Shown here: one piece after another, positions 47,991 to 57,670 of the stretch
How the letters are laid out: each line of letters begins with the position of its first letter
Position numbering within the stretch: position 1 is the stretch's first letter
Source: Marthasterias glacialis
Lineage: Eukaryota > Echinodermata > Asteroidea > Forcipulatida > Asteriidae
NCBI GenBank assembly: GCA_911728455.2
Contig: OU452226.1
Coordinates: 17,439,938 to 17,503,937 of the forward strand
Length of the DNA stretch: 64,000 nucleotides
Reading direction: 5' to 3'
Notes under the pieces: model-generated
The model's input: only the letters and a program-made list of their open reading frames with translations
The model's database searches: none
Told to the model about the DNA's origin: nothing
Position numbers and translations under genes: made by a program

Positions 47991-48340
47991 GTCCAGTTTT
48001 TATGTCCAGTAGGTTCAATTCCAAACCCAGTCTTCATTGGAATCTTCCCTCAGAACTGTTTTAATAAATCGCTATTATGGTAAATGACTTTAAATTTATG
48101 TCTAGTGGTTTAGTCAGTAGGTTCAATATTCAATTTGCCCACCAGTAGTGTTAGTGCGCACGCGTGATGTGTAATTTACATATTTCATGGAAAGGGTCTA
48201 TTCCAAACCAAGTCTTTATTGGAATCTTGCCTCAGGATTGTTTTAATACATCGCTATGATGGTGATGATTACAAATTTTATGTCAGGTGGTTATGTCCAG
48301 TAGGTTCAATTCCAAACCAAGTCTTCATTGGGATCTACCA
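47985..48340 (+). repeat. diverged repeats with CCAAACCAAGTCTTCATTGG
   Basis: A block TATGTCCAGTAGGTTCAATT, CCAAACC.AGTCTTCATTGG, GAATCTT, TTTTAATA.ATCGCTAT occurs at about 47990, 48200 and (partial) 48290. Spacing is about 100-200 bp. It is probably an old local duplication. Confidence 0.6.
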
Positions 48341-48934
48341 AATTGTTAAAACATTTAACCATGAGTATGTTTATACAATGAATTTTGTCAATGATCTACT
48401 TTTAGAGAAGTTGGAGGCAAAACAAACATACTGTTTTACTTTGCATAACTTTTTGGTTTTAAGAAAGAGGTTGAGTTAGAAACTAAGGTATCAATTTGTC
48501 TACAGTGGGTTTGATAGTGAGTGATAGGTCCACCAGGCTCCATCCAAACCAACAGCTCGTTCTTTTTTTCTTTTTTTCTTTTCAGAATTTTATTTGTTCA
48601 TGTTACAAAATTAGTTTCAAAAACCTAAACTCAAACATTCAGCAATTGAAGTAGAAGTCAAGGTTCACGGCAGCCTGCTTTTTGATTCACCAGTAGCTGT
48701 AGTCTTTGTTACATGTAGGACATACATGTAACATCATGACTATTCTTAGTGGAACTACAGATATGATGTATTTCCATTAATCAACCTCAGGCAACATAAA
48801 CTACTTATAACGATTACTCACTGTCTTTAAACTGCAATGCATGGATTATCTGGTGCTCAGTTTTATTTTCAACACTAGAGTTAAATTTGTTTTGATATGA
48901 GTTATGTTGATTTTTTCTTTTTGCTAGTATTATT

Positions 48935-49194
48935 TTAGCCATGTCGTGAAGATGTGCGGATTTTGATTTCACTTTTTACAATTCCTGTACCATTCCAAGC
49001 ACTACCTCTAATGACAGGTTTGTTGTGACCAGAATTATTCCTAGGCTGGATATATTCACCATTAAGGTTATTGTATACAGCACTACAGCAACCATTAAAC
49101 CACCAACCTCCTTCAACACTCAGAGTAGGGCAATCAGTATTGGGCTTGTCATATGTTGAGAATGGACGCCCGTTGATCATATCTAAAATATTAT
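48935..49194 (-). CDS. fibrinogen C-terminal domain, terminal exon (C-terminal half)
   Basis: On the minus strand a strong acceptor (poly-T then CATTTCAG) precedes an 86-codon frame ending in a stop. INGRPFSTYDKPNTDC, GGWWFNGCCSAVYNNLNGEY and ending EIKIRTSSRHG match the conserved C-terminal half of fibrinogen-related domains: FST.D..N, the GGWW...C..NLNG core and the final E.KIR. Proteins of this type are secreted recognition lectins or matrix proteins. The exon starts in phase 1, and the 50110-50251 exon upstream ends in phase 1, so the two join in frame. The N-terminal half of the domain is not present in the intervening 0.9 kb. Confidence 0.8.
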
Positions 49195-49439
49195 CTGAAA
49201 TGAAAAAAAAAACCATAACAGTTAAATATTGGGAATACATTGTATCCATAAGATTGCTTTATGCAATAAGAATCCTGCTTGCATGATCGTTGTGGCCATT
49301 GGCAGCTTGTTCTGATTTTAACTTTGATTGAGTTGCAGTCATCAAAGAACAAGTCTAATAATATTACAATGATTACTACTCATGTACAAAGTGCCTTATC
49401 TAGGAATTGTTATTTTAATGACAGGTAAGCATAGTATTG

Positions 49440-49760
49440 AATCGTGAGACCCAATTAAACCACACCTTGTAAGGGTTTACAAGGTGATGTGGTGCAATCT
49501 GCAGCAAACCATGCCAGAAACACCAGGGCAAACCTCTTCTTTTAAAGATAAGTGTACTGTGTTCTTTTTACCTGTTTTATGCAACACATGAGACATACAG
49601 CTTTGTGTCTCATCTAAAGGATGAAGCAATAATGGTTATTTGTCTTGCTTAAGAACACAAGTACCACGATCCAAACCAACACTCTAACAACATCTGAACT
49701 TGATGGCTTGGCCTTAAAACTCCATTTTGTTTACTGAAGACACTTAAGTTTTTGAATTGT
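49440..49760. mobile_element. degenerate SINE-like repeat with ACCTTGTAAGGGTTTACAAGG hairpin start
   Basis: The hairpin CCTTGTAAGGGTTTACAAGG is followed by GCAAACCATGCCAGAAACACC, a GTGTCTCATCTAAAGGATGAA-like phrase, TGTCTTGCTTAAGAACACAAG and a degraded B-box-like end. The last part matches the SINE at 54111-54290. A second hairpin start occurs at about 49780-49813. It sits in the intron before the fibrinogen exon. Confidence 0.55.
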
Positions 49761-50109
49761 GTGAACTATTAATATGTAGCACCTTTATATAAGGGTTTAC
49801 AAGGTGCTGCAGCTATTTCAGTAGCCACTTGAGATGAAGAAAACACTAAGATATCCCTGGTCTCTTATGTTAAATACATTTGTTTATTTGTGTTTAATGA
49901 TTTGGATGTGAAGTAAAAACAGGGATTGTTTATAATGACCACACCATGCAGTTGGCATAAAGCGGAGTATTTAAATAACATGTTCAAGTTAATAGCTGCC
50001 TAAAATGTTAGATGAACACAAATTTAAAATAAAAAAGTTAGGCAAAGAATAATTTAAATTAGATATTTTGGTTGTAAGTAAAAACCTGGATTGTTTTTAA
50101 TGACCTTAC

Positions 50110-50251
50110 CATTACATCCAAGGAGTTCAATACACATTGATGGACGATTGCCGTGATACCTAGTTGGTATGATTTGGATGTAGCGTGTTCTGATTCCCAC
50201 ATTCAACATGTGGGTTACTCTGGTGTATTCATCGCTATTTCCAGGGAATCT
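50110..50251 (-). CDS. F5/8 type C (discoidin) domain, second exon
   Basis: A minus-strand exon is bounded by an acceptor (TTTTCCTTCACAG) and a donor (AATG|GTAAGG). It reads RFPGNSDEYTRVTHMLN, then IRTRYIQIIPTRYHG, and ends IELLGCN. That is the C-terminal part of an F5/8C domain, with the F.GN.D start, aRyI.i.P strand and final EL.GC. The first exon (50831-51153) ends in phase 0 and this one begins in phase 0. Its own end is phase 1, fitting the fibrinogen exon. F5/8C domains bind glycans or phospholipids outside the cell. Confidence 0.8.
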
Positions 50252-50339
50252 CTGTGAAGGAAAATAAATGTGCGGCTCATTGACAACTAATCATCCTGGA
50301 GCTTGAATGGTTGGAGTTACACAAAAGTAAAATGAATCT

Positions 50340-50800
50340 CTGCAGACAGATATGCTAATATAAATGTTCTGGATGAATCATGTTATAAAAGTTTAGTTTA
50401 TTGTTGCAGTTTCTTTAGTTTAAAACAGGCCTTCTTGACGTCCTAATTGTAAAATTCAATAATGAATTCTCGTAAGTGTTGATTTGGGGGGGGGGGGGTG
50501 AATTTTTCATTTGAGCGATTCAATGAAGAAACAATTAACTCTAGAAAAGTGTTATTTCTTAAGGTTGAGTTTATAAAATCTGTAGTGGCTTATTGCTGCA
50601 TTTTTTTAGTTATAAACTTGCAATCTTGACTTCGTATGTTTAAAGCAATAATGGGGGAAAAAACAATATTGACTTCACGCTTGTTGATTTAGAAGGAAGG
50701 TTGATGTTGTCATTTCAGTGATTCAAGGAAGGAACAATTACTTCCAGAAAAGTATTACTTCTTATCATGGTGATATTTCAATTTAATGATCTGCATGATA
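50340..50800. repeat. intronic ~190-bp duplication
   Basis: The segment AAAAGTTTAGTTTATTGTTGC...CTAGAAAAGTGTTATTTCTTA (about 50390-50565) is repeated in diverged form at about 50570-50765. It includes a G run at about 50486-50499. It lies in the intron between the two F5/8C exons. Confidence 0.5.
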
Positions 50801-50830
50801 GTTTATTGCCTTTTATGTATGATGTCATAC

Positions 50831-51153
50831 CGTTGCATTGTCCTCGGATGTCCCTCCTATGAATCCCCAGTCCTGTCCATTACTGCTAAAGGACACTAGG
50901 TACCCTGTCACCCAGTATTGTCTGTCATAGTTGCCTTGTATTATAACACCTTGTATCAGTGTTATTTGTTGCAAGTCCACCTGTATCCATGCAGTATCTT
51001 TGTCACTCTCTGTGGGACACCAGCCACCATACACATCTAGCCGTCCTTAAGGGTTCCAAGAGCAGTGATCTTCATCAGTAGAGGATGTTGTGATTCTCTC
51101 ATTAGGGATGCTACCATCATTCATTCCTAGACTCTAACCACAATGTCCATCAA
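50831..51153 (-). pseudogene. F5/8 type C domain, first exon, two in-frame stops
   Basis: On the minus strand an acceptor (GTTTTGTCTTCTCAG) starts an exon with the F5/8C pattern: DGHCG then SLGMNDGSIPNERITTSS, later GRLDVYGGWCP, AWIQVDLQQITLIQGVIIQG, YWVTGYLVSFSSNGQDW, ending at the donor ACG|GTATGA. The length and motif order match the family. Two stop codons interrupt it, TAG at 51134-51136 and TAA at 51047-51049, just before GRLDVYGG. The other two exons are open, so the gene is either recently inactivated or these two positions are errors. Exons upstream of 51153 were not found. Confidence 0.75.
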
Positions 51154-51704
51154 CTGAGAAGACAAAACAATTGATAAACAATGTTTTCATCAGGACAACC
51201 TCAGTATTTGAAGTGAAAACATTAAACGTATTGTGAACTTTCAAGTTGCTCTTGTTCATCTCGTACTAGTTTAATTGAATTCATAAATAGAAAATGTTCA
51301 TGACACAAAGAATTACTTTGAGCTGTTTCCCCATTGTGAATGAAGGAAATTATGGAAATTTTTGACAAGGCTTTACATCATCAAAGCAAAAATAAACATG
51401 AATTTTTTTTCATAATTTTTGTTTTATATATTTATTTGACATGTACATGTAGGTATCTACTAAATTTAACACAAATTTCAATTTCAAAATGTTAACAATT
51501 ATTTTATTAAAACCCTTTGGTGCATTAGGTGTACACATGTGTCCACTTTTTTTTTTGTCCTTGCAGCCTGTATCCTTTTTTGTAATATTTGTAATTGTGG
51601 CTATTACTCTAAATGCCTGTTGGCTTCAATTGTGATCATTACTGACAAATTGTGGATAAATGAGGGCACTATTTGAAATTAATTTGCATTTGAATATCCC
51701 GTTA
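51154..51704. other. no further exon recognised
   Basis: I looked upstream (minus sense) of the F5/8C exon for a signal peptide or another domain and found none with splice borders. Confidence 0.4.
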
Positions 51705-51945
51705 TAAAAGGTCCACATATGTGGACATTAGGTTATTAAGGTTTCTTTATATTGTAAGGCTGTATGAAGGACGAAATTGTCATATTGTAAATTATGTTCA
51801 AATGTTTCAGTTTACCAAGGAATTTGTGTCCCAACTGGAGTGAATTTAAACAAGATCAGTGTCTACAGCTCATATTTGTTGGTCTTTCTTCATGTTGAAA
51901 TTAAAAAAGAAACCTTAATAACCTGATGTCCTCATGTGGATGTTT
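51705..51945. mobile_element. small inverted-repeat element
   Basis: CCACATATGTGGACATTAGG TTATTAAGGTTTCTTT on the left and AAAGAAACCTTAATAACCTG ATGTCC on the right are inverted copies about 140 bp apart. It is probably a MITE; there is no coding content. Confidence 0.6.
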
Positions 51946-52664
51946 TGCAACGTGATAATTCAATATGCATGTAAAGTTTTATATTTTTTGGTTGCACTTA
52001 GTAAGCTAAAATAGTTAAGTATTACCAATGGTGTTCCTATAAGTAGGCAGGAAGTATTCTCCAGGCACAAGGGAAAGATAAGATGTTGAGCAATTGATGA
52101 TTAATGCTTTTTCACAAAATGTTGTACACTGTGAAGGCAAATTGTTTTTTGCATTGTAGTATACATTGTATCTTCATTGAAGAACGTTATCCTTAGAAGA
52201 CGTTATCCTTAAAATGTACCGTACATTGTAGTTATTTTACCGAATATCACCAACTTCATTGTTCAAAAGCATTGTTTCCTAACGAAACTTTTAAATCTGA
52301 GAAGACCTTATCCTTTGAAGAACAGACCGTATGTAAAAGCCAATTCCAATTTTTAAAATGTTCTTGTATCATCAAAGAAAAAGTAGCTCAATGCAATTCC
52401 TATGGGCTTCTGGTAATCAGTGGAGCCAGTTTGTGTCAATGGGGCATAGCGTACAGTGGAATATGTCACACTTAACAGGGTGAAGTGTAGTCGAGCCCCT
52501 ATTGTCCAAGTCCAAGTCCGAGGCAGAGACCTTGTTGTCCGAGTCCACCCCACTGAGTCTGACTATACTCAGCCTGTTTAATTTGTAGTGATTTGATGCA
52601 TTGGTCAGTTTTAACTTATACTTTCTCTGAATGATAAATTTATTGTTTGTTTCACAGGCCTCCT

Positions 52665-53355
52665 GTCTGGATCACTTTTTCATTTTCTCATTCACATTTC
52701 CTACAGGTATGGCAATCAAGAAAAGCCCCGGCAGAGTGGAAAGAGAGCATCATAGTTACACTCTACAAAGGGAAGGGCCTCTGCACTGAATGCAGTAGCT
52801 ACCGACACATCAAGCTTCTATCTGTTCCAGGGAAGGTTTTTGCCCACGTCCTCCTGGCCCGGTTGAACCACCTGCTAGTTGAGCACAGATGAACTGAGCA
52901 ATCTTGATTCAGGGCTGGTCGCTTTGCTATGGATGCCATTCTCGCCCTCTGTCTGCTCTCCGAGCTGCATCACGAGTTTCACAAACCCTTATCAGTGGCC
53001 TGCGTTGATTTGAAGGCAGCTTTTGACTCGGTTGATAGGAATGCACTTTAGAAAGCCTTCAAAGGCATAGGAGTTCCAGACCATCTCCTTACCCTTATCA
53101 AGGATCTCCATACCAACACCACCGCCAAAGTGCGTCAAGGAAGGAACACCTCTGAAAGCTTCCTCACAAGATCTGGTGTAAGGCAGGGCTGCATCCTTGC
53201 ACCTTCCCTTTTCTGCATGGATGTAGGGATCACCTTTGGTCAGTTCAAGGTTTCATACCTGGACTATGCAGATGATGTCACTCTCTTTAGTAACAAGACC
53301 AACAATCTGAACACTGCACTCCAGTCTTTTCAGAGCGAGGCTGCCAAGCATAATT
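52665..53355 (+). pseudogene. non-LTR retrotransposon reverse transcriptase fragment
   Basis: Three adjacent stretches are collinear with a LINE reverse transcriptase: PAEWKESIIVTLYKGKG and YRHIKLLSVPGKVFAHV; after a stop, FRAGRFAMDAILALCLLSEL and DLKAAFDSVDRNAL; after another stop, the SGVRQGCILAP motif and LDYADDV, the catalytic YADD box. Stops fall at about 52890 and 53049. The fragment lacks the endonuclease and breaks off shortly after YADD at about 53350, where unrelated sequence starts. Clade not determined. Confidence 0.8.
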
Positions 53356-53930
53356 ATAATAAGGTTAGAAAGAGATGCTCATTCCTAAGAACTAAGGCTA
53401 ATTGTTAATTGAAAACAATGAATTTACTTACCAAACTTACATTTATAATAAAGCTTTTTTTAATTTTGAGTTTGAAAAAAAGATTTTAAGTGGTAAAATT
53501 ACACAAAACTTATCAACACGTGTGTCAGCCTGACGCGCAGCAACATTACGCACATAATTTAGCGTGACGCAGAAGATTATTTTGTTGCAGTGATTGGCTC
53601 AATACAAATACCGCATCTTGCATCGCGCACTGGATAATTGTAACAGTTGGAAGCAACTAAAATACGCACTGGTGGTCACCAAAATGATTGCAAGTGGTTG
53701 GTGACGTCATGTGCACAAGGTCTATATATGAATCCTGGGACATTAATATCAATAACATTGGACATTAAATAGAGTACCAGTTTCCAGTTTTGAAGCTCAT
53801 GGGGGCATGAAGCCATGAACATTATTACCCTGGTCATTGGGCCATTTATTTCATTCCATCAACCATCTCAGCTCCCTGGGGAGTACACAGTTTGTGTACA
53901 AGTATGTAGCCCACCAAGCTCAATCAATCA
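53356..53930. other. no gene recognised
   Basis: AT-rich; a TGACGTCA lies near 53702. No supported gene. Confidence 0.4.
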
Positions 53931-53954
53931 CATGAACCAACTCACAGGTACCCC

Positions 53955-54035
53955 AGCATTCTCCTGAAGACGAACAGAATATACTGTTTGAAACGTCGAG
54001 ACCCCAACGGCTCTTTTCAGAGCCACCACTCCTTT
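53955..54035 (+). other. repeat segment with hairpin and histone-type 3' stem-loop
   Basis: TGAAGACGAACAG...CTGTTTGAAACGTC forms a 7-bp hairpin (loop AATATA) of the kind seen near the ends of Penelope-like and related repeats. Directly after it, 54009-54024 is GGCTCTTTTCAGAGCC preceded by CCCAAC and followed by ACCAC. This is the exact consensus of the metazoan replication-dependent histone mRNA 3' stem-loop (6-bp stem, 4-nt loop). No histone gene is adjacent. It may be a hitch-hiked 3' end inside a repeat. Confidence 0.65.
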
Positions 54036-54110
54036 CTAAAAGAGTTCTCATACATGGTTGTACCCGCAAGTTTACTATTTAATTATAGTTCCTTATTATT
54101 TTCACACCAT

Positions 54111-54290
54111 GCAAAGCTTCAAACATCACTCACAGGTACCCATTTAACCCTGGGCGAAGAGAAACAATTACAGTTAAGCGTCTTGCTCAAGGACGCAAGT
54201 GTCATGACCGGGATTTGGACCCACACCCCTATGACTTAGCCACCACCAGAACTGGAGTCCAGAGGGCTTGGCCATAACATGCCATAACGC
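54111..54290 (-). mobile_element. tRNA-derived SINE, minus orientation
   Basis: On the minus strand, GGCCAAGCCCTCTGGACTCC and GTGTGGGTCCAAATCCCGGT look like a tRNA-Leu-like head with a B box. They are followed by CATGACACTTGCGTCCTTGA, GCAAGACGCTTAACTG and an AAATGGGTACCT tail. The same tail, more degraded, occurs at 49440-49760. Confidence 0.7.
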
Positions 54291-54787
54291 ACAAACATTA
54301 TATAATGTCATTACTGTGTAAAGCAGTGCTACATACATTGCACCCAGCATTCATTTTGTACGCATCACAGCTATCTTCAACCAACGATGTCAACGCTACT
54401 TTGAAAAGCGCGAGACAGGAAACGCAATAAAGGGGACCACTTATTTTCCGTTACGTTTGCAGTTTTTCCAATGGTTGTAACTTTTTTAACCTACAACCAC
54501 CCACAAAAAGGTTTCTACATGTGTAGGGACATGCAGACTTATACTGAAAAAATTTGAGTTGAATAGGATAATTGATTTTTTTAGTTACTTTCAAATTTCC
54601 TTCCAAAAAAATGGATGGAAAATGCAGGTAGATTTTTCCGCCAAATTTTGATGAAATATTGAGGGTGGTTGAAATATATAAAAACATCAAAGGAATCAAC
54701 TCAAATTATATTTAGTATGATCATGGCTGTCCATTCACATGTTGAAACACTTATGGCTGGTTTCAGGTACTTAAAAAAAGTTACAAC
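54291..54787. other. no gene recognised
   Basis: Sequence between the SINE and the 3' LTR of the Ty3/gypsy element; nothing supported. Confidence 0.4.
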
Positions 54788-54953
54788 TGTGGTAATAACT
54801 GTTTGGACTTATTCATTTAAGATGACACAATAACTGGACACAGACACACGTTGAACTTAACAGGATGTCGCCATGTTGGGACATGTATTATCCTAAACTC
54901 AACAGGTCAAGGGTCACCACATGTGACGTAAGGAACATCATGCATATTCAACA
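54788..54953 (-). repeat. 3' LTR
   Basis: In minus orientation it begins TGTTGAATATGC and ends TTACCACA. It differs from the 5' LTR at about three of 166 positions by eye. Confidence 0.88.
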
Positions 54954-54966
54954 TCTCCCCTCTCTG
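54954..54966 (-). other. polypurine tract
   Basis: On the minus strand AGAGAGGGGAGA directly precedes the 3' LTR, the expected plus-strand primer site for reverse transcription. Confidence 0.75.
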
Positions 54967-55296
54967 GAAATAACAAAACTGGTTAACATGAAAATACACT
55001 GTTCAATGAAATATTAATCACTGGGAATTTGTGTAAATTTGTTTACAAAGAGACTGGAGTGGAATGCAATTGAATCATTAGAGTTCAAGCTTTTACTGTA
55101 AAAATGTTCCATGAGTCTTTTTTCAACAGTCCATGTGATCTCTAGAGTTCTTGCGAGTATATGTATGCTTTGTTAGAGAGTCCGGTGTTCAAATAAACAA
55201 TTGAATAAAACTGCACTATTGTGAATTCTGAATGATTATACGAATTGTTATAAGTTCACAGTCCGAAGAGTAGATATCCTAAATTTTGGTGAGTGT

Positions 55297-57015
55297 TCAA
55301 ATCATAACATAGTCCTGGTGCCAAGTTGGTGGATTTCTGACCCTATGTGATTGTCTCAGAGTGTGTTGTTGCTGGTCAGCTGGTGTCTGTTGGGCTACAT
55401 CCTCTCCTGGCTGGAGATCAAGAACATGAAGAACGGGTTCCTCAGATGGTGTTGGCATGGCCACTATGTGACGGCGGTTCCTGCAGTACTGTGTTCCGTT
55501 CACTTCTACAATGTAAGAACGGGGGGATCCAGCATTGCCGATGACTTTACCCATTGGACTGAGTCGTCCTTTTGTGCGAATTTTCACATGGTCTCCTTTA
55601 GTCAGCTGGTCCAACGCTCGGGCACCGTGTTTGCGATTGAAGTGCTCTGCCCTCTTCTCCTTGCATTGAGCGTCGGTTTTGTGCAGATTCTTCTGGTTGA
55701 TGTGTTTGGGACGAAGATTCTTTGGCAGCATCGGTAGTGTTGCACGCAGCTCCCTGCCCATCAAAAGGCTTGCAGGGCTCAATCCGAGGCTTGGAAGCGG
55801 AGTAGCGCGGTAGGCCATCAGAGCGCTTACAGGGTCTGGTTGGCGGAGAATTGTCTTAGCAACATGAACAGCTTTTTCGGCCTGCCCATTTGCTTGCGGG
55901 TAGTGTGGACTGGTGGTGATGTGGTTGAAGCAGTAATCCTTTGCGAATTGTCGAAATTCCCCAAGAAATTGTGGGCCGTTATCAGTTACAACTACCTCTG
56001 GGTTGCCATAGCGAGCAAAGGTAATTTTCATGAAGTTGATGACTGCTATGGATGTTGTTTTCTGAAGATGGTGAATCTCTATCCATTTCGAGTAATAGTC
56101 AACAATCACCAAGTACTGCTTGCCATGCATATCAGCAAGATCACAGGCGATGCGTTGCCATGCTCTCTGTGGCAAGGGTGACGTAAGCAGGGGTTCTGCT
56201 CTCTGTGCAGGTTGTTTGTCTCTGCAGAACTCGCATTGCTGAATATACTGTGCAATGTCTGTCCCAATTCCAGGCCACCAAATGGCTTGACATGCACGAA
56301 GTCGGCTTTTTGACACACCATGGTGTCCTTCATGGAGTTTCACGAGCATCTCATGTTGCATTTTCTGTGGTATGATGATTCGATCACCATAGGTGAGAAT
56401 GTCATTAACTCGGCTTATTTTGTCTTGGTCTTCCCAATATCGCTTGACATCAGGTTCAACATCTTTGGTGTATTTAGGCCATCCATTCGTTACATAGGAT
56501 GCCACGAGTGACAATACACTGTCTTGTTCAGTCTCATGAGCAATTTCCACCAGCTTGTCATCGGATGTTGGCCACTGACTGGTTACCATGTTTACGTGAG
56601 CCATTATTTCAGCCTCAAGATCATCACTGGTGGCTGATGTCAGATTAGCTTGAATCGGTGCTCGTGACAGAGTATCAGCAAATATGAGGGTCTTACCCGG
56701 TACGTAGACGGCAGTACAGTGATATCTCATTAAGCGCATCAGTAGGCGTTGGCAACGAAGTGGTGCATCACACAGGTCCTTTGAATTGACCAAGGACACA
56801 AGCGGCTTGTGATCAGTTTGTAGTGTCACGTGTAGTCCTCTGATGTACACATAGAATCGCTCACATGACCATACGCTGGCCAACAGCTCTTTTTCAATCT
56901 GTGCATACTTTCTTTCAGCAGGACTCAAGGTTCGCGAGCAGTAGGCCACTGGCTTCCAACTGTCATCGCTCTGTTGTTGCAAAATGCAACCTCCAAGACC
57001 GTAGCGTACCTCCAA
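55297..57015 (-). CDS. Ty3/gypsy RNase H - integrase portion of pol
   Basis: A 572-codon frame. RNase H: acidic residues in IEKELL (near 40-43), TDHK (68) and ADTLSR (114). An H2C2 zinc-binding region follows (H228/H232 to C261-x2-C264). The integrase core has D292, D345 (VTDNGPQF) and E380 (NGQAEK), so the D,D,E triad is intact. The C-terminus has no chromodomain and ends ...WHQDYVMI. The start given is only the first in-frame codon; in a working element this would be continuous with RT upstream. The junction is disrupted by a short tandem duplication around 56985-57045. Confidence 0.88.
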   Translation of the reverse strand: MEVRYGLGGCILQQQSDDSWKPVAYCSRTLSPAERKYAQIEKELLASVWSCERFYVYIRGLHVTLQTDHKPLVSLVNSKDLCDAPLRCQRLLMRLMRYHCTAVYVPGKTLIFADTLSRAPIQANLTSATSDDLEAEIMAHVNMVTSQWPTSDDKLVEIAHETEQDSVLSLVASYVTNGWPKYTKDVEPDVKRYWEDQDKISRVNDILTYGDRIIIPQKMQHEMLVKLHEGHHGVSKSRLRACQAIWWPGIGTDIAQYIQQCEFCRDKQPAQRAEPLLTSPLPQRAWQRIACDLADMHGKQYLVIVDYYSKWIEIHHLQKTTSIAVINFMKITFARYGNPEVVVTDNGPQFLGEFRQFAKDYCFNHITTSPHYPQANGQAEKAVHVAKTILRQPDPVSALMAYRATPLPSLGLSPASLLMGRELRATLPMLPKNLRPKHINQKNLHKTDAQCKEKRAEHFNRKHGARALDQLTKGDHVKIRTKGRLSPMGKVIGNAGSPRSYIVEVNGTQYCRNRRHIVAMPTPSEEPVLHVLDLQPGEDVAQQTPADQQQHTLRQSHRVRNPPTWHQDYVMI

Positions 57016-57641
57016 GACCGTAGCTCCAAGACCGTAGCTACATCTGCACTAACCATGGTTGGTTTCTTCGGGTCATAGTATGCAAGTGTTGGTGATTTGG
57101 TCAGGAGTGTCTTTAGGTTTCGGAATGCATTTTTCTGTTGTACTCCCCACATCCATGCAACATTATCTTTCAACAGATCAGTAATTGGGGCAGCAACTGA
57201 TGATGCATGTGGGATGAATCGTGACAACCAATTTGTCATCCCCATGAGTCTCTTCACTTCCTCTTTTGAAGTCGGTGGCGGCATTTGAATGATTGCAGCA
57301 ATCTTGGATGGATCCGCATGGATGCCATCTTTATCCAACTGAAATCCAAGGAAGTGTACACGCTGCTGTGCAATCTTTGACTTTTCCTTGTTGAGACGCA
57401 ATCCAGCATTCTTGAGTATGTGGAGCACAGAGTTCAGTCGGTCATCATGCTGTGTTTGCGTACTACCAGTGATCAGGATGCCATCCATATAGACAACCAC
57501 TCCATCTAGATCAACAAGCATGTCACTCATAATGCGCTGATACATTTCTGGTGCAGATGTTATACCGAAGGGTAGGCGTGTGAAACAGTAACGCCCGAAT
57601 GGAGTAATGAACGTGGTTAATTTCTGACTACCACTGTCCAA
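56925..57641 (-). pseudogene. Ty3/gypsy RT portion of pol, active site altered
   Basis: A 238-codon frame carries the middle of the reverse transcriptase: FITPFGRYCFTRLPFGITSA, the catalytic loop and FLGFQLDKDGIHADPSKIAA. The loop reads VVYMDGILI where the family has YxDD; the second Asp is Gly (codon 57480-57482), which would abolish polymerisation. The frame is shifted relative to the gag-protease frame by about one missing base near 57675. At its other end it runs into the three-fold CTCCAAGACCGTAG repeat near 57000. Confidence 0.85.
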
Positions 57642-57670
57642 GGGAACTTGCCAAAATCCATGTTTTGCGT

